A DNA stretch of 9,633 nucleotides from Terriglobia bacterium. GTDB lineage: Bacteria > Acidobacteriota > Terriglobia > UBA7540. The notes under the pieces were generated by a model, which had not been told where the DNA came from, searched no databases, and saw only the letters and a program-made list of their open reading frames with translations. Location of the stretch: assembly GCA_030040295.1 (NCBI GenBank), contig JASHTZ010000435.1:1-9633 (forward strand), read 5' to 3'. The stretch's first letter is position 1. Each line of letters begins with the position of its first letter. Both the position numbers and the translations under genes were made by a program. Shown piece after piece: positions 6,501 through 9,633 of the stretch.

Positions 6501-6556
6501 GTAGCGGCGGTCTATCGACCGTCGAACCACCGACGGCGCTCATCGAGCGCCGCTAC
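6501..6556. repeat. REP-like multi-hairpin palindromic element
   Basis: Outer arms GTAGCGGCG (6501-6509) and CGCCGCTAC (6548-6556) are perfect inverted repeats. Inside are three more: CGGTC-tatc-GACCG (6508-6521), CGTCG-aaccac-CGACG (6520-6535) and GGCGCTC-atc-GAGCGCC (6535-6551). It lies 23 bases after the sorB stop and before the SAF operon promoter. Elements with this GTAGCGGCG ... CGCCGCTAC design are, as I recall, scattered between genes in Acidobacteria and Verrucomicrobia genomes. It could act as a terminator or 3' mRNA stabiliser for sorAB. Confidence 0.65.
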
Positions 6557-6579
6557 CGCATAAATCCGAGCGCCGGAGT

Positions 6580-6957
6580 TTAAGGCGTTTTAGCCCCCGG
6601 TTTGGCACTGCTCTTTTCCTTTGTTTCCTTGGCTTCAGCGGGTCCATAGGCCGTGGCGAGATAGTTGACGACGACTTTGGCGTCCGCCTCATCCACGGGC
6701 GCTCCGTAGACGCTGATCATTTTCTTCACTTCAGCTCCCCAGCGTTTGGCATCGCCGCGCGGCTGGCGCACAATGTAATCGGTCGAGTGGCAGGCGACGC
6801 AATCGGCGCGCACCACCTCCACACCCGGCCCGGGCTTCAATTGCGACATGGGGTTGTCCGGGGGAAGCTCGATAGACCTCACCTGGGGAAGCGCGCCGGC
6901 GCCAACCAGCAGTGCTGCGCCGGCAATTAACAAGATCAGCAAAACCATCCGCTTCAT
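6580..6957 (-). CDS. sorB: Monoheme cytochrome c subunit of sulfite dehydrogenase (SorB-like)
   Basis: 125 residues. It accepts electrons from the molybdenum subunit SorA and passes them to the respiratory chain, in the periplasm. Residues 1-24 are a Sec signal (MKRM followed by a long LLILLIAGAALLVGAG core). The single haem site is C53-V-A-C56-H57, and M80 in KKMISVYG is the likely distal haem ligand. The block LKPGPGVEVVRADCVACHSTDYIVRQPRGDAKRW is what SorB-type partners show. The C-terminal 20 residues are Lys/Ala/Glu-rich and probably disordered. ATG 6957 was chosen over a longer in-frame start at 7032 because AGGAG stands just upstream and the signal peptide begins here. It follows sorA by 14 bases, so the two are co-transcribed. 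Confidence 0.87.
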   Translation of the reverse strand: MKRMVLLILLIAGAALLVGAGALPQVRSIELPPDNPMSQLKPGPGVEVVRADCVACHSTDYIVRQPRGDAKRWGAEVKKMISVYGAPVDEADAKVVVNYLATAYGPAEAKETKEKSSAKPGAKTP

Positions 6958-6971
6958 GTTTTCTCCTCGAT

Positions 6972-8201
6972 TTATACCGCGGTCACTTGGATTTTCTCGA
7001 TCACATTGCGTAAATAACCGGCGGGATTCCAATTCGCCTCAAACGGCTGGGATTCTCCCATGCGATTCACGGCCCGGACACTCAAAGTAAAGCTGCCTCG
7101 GTGCGGGGGCGTCCACGGCGCGGACCATTCGCGGAATGAGTACGGACCCAGGTCGCGGCCGAGCACGGCACGCTGCCACGTACTGCCCTGGTTATCGGAG
7201 ACCTCCACGTCCGCGATGCCGTAACCGGCGTCGAAGGCGATGCCTTTGAGCGCTACCGGCCGGCCCACCTTAACCCGCGTGCCGTCCGCAGGTGTAATGA
7301 TGAAGGAGCGTACCTTCATGCGGTTGATGGGCACCGTGCGCGTGAGCGCCGTTCCGGCTGGCACGCACTCGCAGTGATTGGCCGGAATGCGATAAGTCTT
7401 TTGCATCCAGAAGCTTTCAAACTCGTGGTCCCAAACTGTAATCTCTTCCAAGTTCTTCACCCAGTAGGTGCCGTACCATCCGGGCACCACGAGCCGCGCC
7501 GGATATCCATTGAGCATGGGAAGCGGCGCACCATTCATTTCATACGCCACCATGATGTCCGGCGAATCGGCCACCTCCGTCATGGGCAGCGACTTGGCGA
7601 AATGGTGCAGAGTAGGGGCGGCAGGCGTGTCAAAGCCGCGGAAGGAAATGTCGACCGACCCAGGCTTGGCGCCTGCACGGTCCAGCAGGTCCTGCAAGCG
7701 CACTCCTGTCCATTCAGCGTTTCCCATCGCCCCGTTGCCCCACTGGCCGCCATTAACCCGCGGCTCAACGTACCCACGGCTATTGCCCGAGCATTGATTT
7801 ACGGCCACCAGGCGCGCCGGAGTGAATTTGCTCCTCAACTCGTCCATTGTGAACTCAAGCGGGTGATCGACATTTCCTCCCACCTTCAGCTTCCAGGCCG
7901 AAAGATCCACGCGCGTGGGCGGTGGGAACATGTGGTAGCGAACGTAAAAGGCGTCGTTGGGAGTGATGGCTTGCGCGAAATACTTCATGGGCGTTTCGAG
8001 CTGAGGGGGGCGCGAGGTGAGCAGGATCAAATCGGTCTTCTCCGGATACTTCACCAGCGGCCGGCCTTCCAGGATGGGGTCCTCGGCGGCCAAGGCCCTG
8101 ACCGCATCGAAAATTCCTCCGCTGGCCACCGCCGGAGCTGCTCCCGCAAGGGCAAGAAAGTTTCGGCGGCTTATTCCCGTCCGCATGAAATTCGAACTCA
8201 T
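6972..8201 (-). CDS. sorA: Molybdopterin sulfite dehydrogenase, Tat-exported (SorA-like)
   Basis: A 409-residue sulfite:cytochrome c oxidoreductase of the sulfite oxidase family; it oxidises sulfite to sulfate in the periplasm. Residues 1-39 are a Tat signal with SRRNFLALAG at 11-20. The Moco-binding domain spans about 50-280, with the Mo-ligand Cys at C137 in NQCSGNSRGY; MVAYEMNGAPLPMLNGYPARLVVPGWYG is a typical substrate-site stretch. Residues about 290-405 are the C-terminal Mo-co dimerisation domain (DGTRVKVGRPVALKGIAFD, then SFREWSAPW). ATG 8201 is set by GGAGGAA seven bases upstream and by the Tat signal; the frame runs further up to 8315, but that part shows no family sequence. It forms an operon with sorB. 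The oxidised compound could be another sulfur oxyanion, but the cytochrome partner favours sulfite. Confidence 0.9.
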   Translation of the reverse strand: MSSNFMRTGISRRNFLALAGAAPAVASGGIFDAVRALAAEDPILEGRPLVKYPEKTDLILLTSRPPQLETPMKYFAQAITPNDAFYVRYHMFPPPTRVDLSAWKLKVGGNVDHPLEFTMDELRSKFTPARLVAVNQCSGNSRGYVEPRVNGGQWGNGAMGNAEWTGVRLQDLLDRAGAKPGSVDISFRGFDTPAAPTLHHFAKSLPMTEVADSPDIMVAYEMNGAPLPMLNGYPARLVVPGWYGTYWVKNLEEITVWDHEFESFWMQKTYRIPANHCECVPAGTALTRTVPINRMKVRSFIITPADGTRVKVGRPVALKGIAFDAGYGIADVEVSDNQGSTWQRAVLGRDLGPYSFREWSAPWTPPHRGSFTLSVRAVNRMGESQPFEANWNPAGYLRNVIEKIQVTAV

Positions 8202-8239
8202 ATAAAAGTTCCTCCCAAGTGAAGAAAGCCAACCTAACG

Positions 8240-8245
8240 ATTTTA
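8240..8245 (-). promoter_or_regulatory. Possible -10 box of the sorAB operon
   Basis: TAAAAT on the minus strand (5 of 6 to TATAAT) lies 38 bases before the sorA start. No convincing -35 is seen 17 bases upstream, where the DNA is GC-rich, so the promoter may need an activator or another sigma factor. Weak evidence. Confidence 0.3.
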
Positions 8246-8265
8246 GCAGCGGTGATCTCCGGGAT

Positions 8266-8289
8266 CGGGGCACGCAATGGCGCGCCCCG
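8266..8289. other. Strong hairpin upstream of sorA
   Basis: 24 bases fold, as minus-strand RNA, into a 10-pair stem (one G-U pair) with a CAUU loop: arms CGGGGCGCGC and GCGTGCCCCG. It lies between the stop of the downstream-edge hydrolase (8368) and the sorA start (8201), both on the minus strand. It may end the hydrolase transcript, though no U-run follows, or be a regulatory stem upstream of the sorAB promoter. Confidence 0.5.
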
Positions 8290-8367
8290 ATGGTTGCCTC
8301 AGGCCGCTGCAACAAAGGAAATACCTACAGCCTTTTCTGTCTCATGGCGATAACACGCCAGCATCCA

Positions 8368-9633
8368 TTACTCCAGCCGAACCACTAATCCGGGACTTGA
8401 AACATCGCCCGGACTCGCTGATGCGCGGCCAAATTCCTCAATTAATCGGCCGGAAAGAACCAGCTTCTTCCCCTGCTTTTCCACTCGACTTGTAACATCA
8501 ACGGCGGCGTCGGCGGCCAAATCCTGCACCCAGATGCGGCGCGAGCCGAGGTCGTGGGAAAGTGCCAGCGTAAGCGATTGATAGGCGCCAAAAATCCCGA
8601 TGGGCATATTGCCTTCACCGGCATCGATGGCCACGTCGACGGGTGGTAGACGAAATCCCTTGGCCTGGGAGACGCGCGGCAGCGTCGCCACGGAAATTGC
8701 ACCATTGGGATAACGCGCAGCGATAACAAAAGGCGACTCGCCCTGGGCTTTGACCTCGGGCAGGGGCATTCCTCGCGAGACGCGCGCCGGGGCGCCTTGC
8801 CGGGTGTCGCGCCCGGCCAGCCAGCCGGCGCCGGCATGCCCTTTTTCAAACACCCAATCGTCCACCAGGGCACGGTCGTCAACGTGCGCCTCCGATTGCC
8901 AGGCGGGGAATGCCGGAGCCAGGCGTTGCCAGCGTACGGCGCGCACGACTTCATCAATTCGCCGGCGCGCATTGCCCGGATCATCCTCAGAGCTGATATC
9001 TCGCGTCGAAAGTGAAGTTCGCATAATGCCCATCGCGCAGCCGAGGCCGGCGCCGATGTAGACCTGGTCCTCGCACAACAGCAGACCGCCATTCCCTGCA
9101 GCCCCCGCGGGCTTTTTGGACACAAGATCCGCCACACGGTCGAGAGTTGAGACGATGCGCAGTTGTTGCACCACGTCGTAAGTGCGCAGGACGCTGGTGA
9201 ATTCCAGCAAGCCGAGCGCGTCAGCCAGCAACCGGCCATTGTCCCAGGTGGCAAACCTTCCCGAGTGGTGAATGACGCGAGGAATAATGTCCCACGGGCA
9301 GTATTCATCGTTCACCGGCCCGGAAGTCCGCGCGTGCTCGACAACCAAAGCGGGAAATTCGCTGCGGCAAATCTCCGTGACTTCCTTGCGAAAATTGGGA
9401 TCGTTGCCGCGCGCTCCGTAATCGCACTTCCAATACTCCACTCCGGCGTCGCGGCTCCAGCGGGCGTGGGCGCGAAAATCCTCCACCATTTGTGCGTGAC
9501 TCAGCAGCTTTCCATCCTTGTTGTCGCCGTAATCCTGCGCCGCCACCCACACTCCGGCGCCCCGCCATCCCGCGGCTCGGGTCATCTCATTGAGTTTGCG
9601 CAGCCCCTCGGCGGGCGTCCCGGAGCGGGAAGG
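8368..9633 (-). CDS. Clan GH-D glycoside hydrolase, GH27/GH36-like (N-terminus off the window)
   Basis: 421 codons are visible; the frame stays open to base 9633 (ending TPAEGLRKLNE before the ATG at 9585), so that ATG is internal. It resembles alpha-galactosidase-type TIM barrels: a strand GVWVAAQDYG, then GVEYWKCDYG, where the Asp (codon 9421-9423) matches the nucleophile of the K-Y-D motif in clan GH-D. EHARTSGPVNDE and HSGRFATWDNGRLLADALG follow. The acid/base residue cannot be assigned with confidence. The last 130 residues look like a beta-sandwich (LALSHDLGSRRIWVQDLA, KKLVLSGRLIEEFG). It is clearly diverged from the GH36 enzyme at the left edge and lacks its CASGGRRDD and WRSDYGFD motifs. 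The substrate is unknown; alpha-galactoside or a related alpha-linked sugar is inferred from the clan only. Confidence 0.72.
   Translation of the reverse strand, partial: PSRSGTPAEGLRKLNEMTRAAGWRGAGVWVAAQDYGDNKDGKLLSHAQMVEDFRAHARWSRDAGVEYWKCDYGARGNDPNFRKEVTEICRSEFPALVVEHARTSGPVNDEYCPWDIIPRVIHHSGRFATWDNGRLLADALGLLEFTSVLRTYDVVQQLRIVSTLDRVADLVSKKPAGAAGNGGLLLCEDQVYIGAGLGCAMGIMRTSLSTRDISSEDDPGNARRRIDEVVRAVRWQRLAPAFPAWQSEAHVDDRALVDDWVFEKGHAGAGWLAGRDTRQGAPARVSRGMPLPEVKAQGESPFVIAARYPNGAISVATLPRVSQAKGFRLPPVDVAIDAGEGNMPIGIFGAYQSLTLALSHDLGSRRIWVQDLAADAAVDVTSRVEKQGKKLVLSGRLIEEFGRASASPGDVSSPGLVVRLE

Noticed and set aside
7374..8222. 282-codon open frame on the + strand
   Set aside because: It is antisense to the well-supported sorA gene and shows no domain or ribosome site.
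8202..8315. 38-residue N-terminal extension of SorA
   Set aside because: It would bury the Tat signal and contains the hairpin region; ATG 8201 has a strong GGAGGAA site.
1..9633. CRISPR arrays, tRNA or rRNA genes, insertion sequences
   Set aside because: No regularly spaced repeats, no tRNA-like cloverleaf, no rRNA stretches and no transposase were seen on either strand.

Overview
The window is bacterial, GC-rich and gene-dense. The gene mix fits a soil or freshwater Acidobacteriota relative of the Solibacter/Bryobacter kind: two clan GH-D glycoside hydrolases, a Tat-exported SorAB-type sulfite dehydrogenase, a LarA-family racemase and a palindromic GTAGCGGCG...CGCCGCTAC repeat. This assignment is inference from gene content and style, since there is no rRNA or marker gene here.

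Layout. (1) 1-1857, + strand: a GH36 alpha-galactosidase whose N-terminus lies off the left edge. (2) 1945-3549, - strand: a two-gene cassette of tcmP (three-Cys-motif partner protein, methyltransferase-like) followed by a three-Cys-motif Gp37/Gp68 (DUF5131) protein. It has its own good sigma70-type promoter. An amber codon sits 16 codons before what looks like the natural end of tcmP. (3) 3620-3880, + strand: a startless TPR remnant; the cassette promoter lies inside it, so the cassette probably landed in or beside an older TPR gene. (4) 3926-6341, - strand: an operon of a small SAF-domain protein (altronate dehydratase/sulfolactate lyase small-subunit type), a LarA-family nickel racemase and a GntR/FCD regulator. 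A TTGAC-AGG-GTCAA palindrome covers the -35 box of its promoter. (5) 6501-6556: a multi-hairpin REP-like element. (6) 6580-8201, - strand: sorA-sorB, a periplasmic Mo sulfite dehydrogenase and its monoheme cytochrome c. (7) 8368-9633, - strand: a second, divergent clan GH-D hydrolase whose N-terminus lies off the right edge.

How the genes may work together. The flanking hydrolases point to galactoside or plant polysaccharide use. The SAF-LarA-GntR operon suggests regulated use of a 2-hydroxy acid. Its position beside sulfite dehydrogenase allows a speculative sulfolactate link (racemise, cleave to pyruvate plus sulfite, oxidise the sulfite), but the required large lyase subunit is not in the window. 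The TcmP/DUF5131 pair is the least understood part: a conserved accessory gene pair with methyltransferase-like and radical-SAM-like features and no function known to me, placed like a mobile or defence-type insertion between housekeeping genes.
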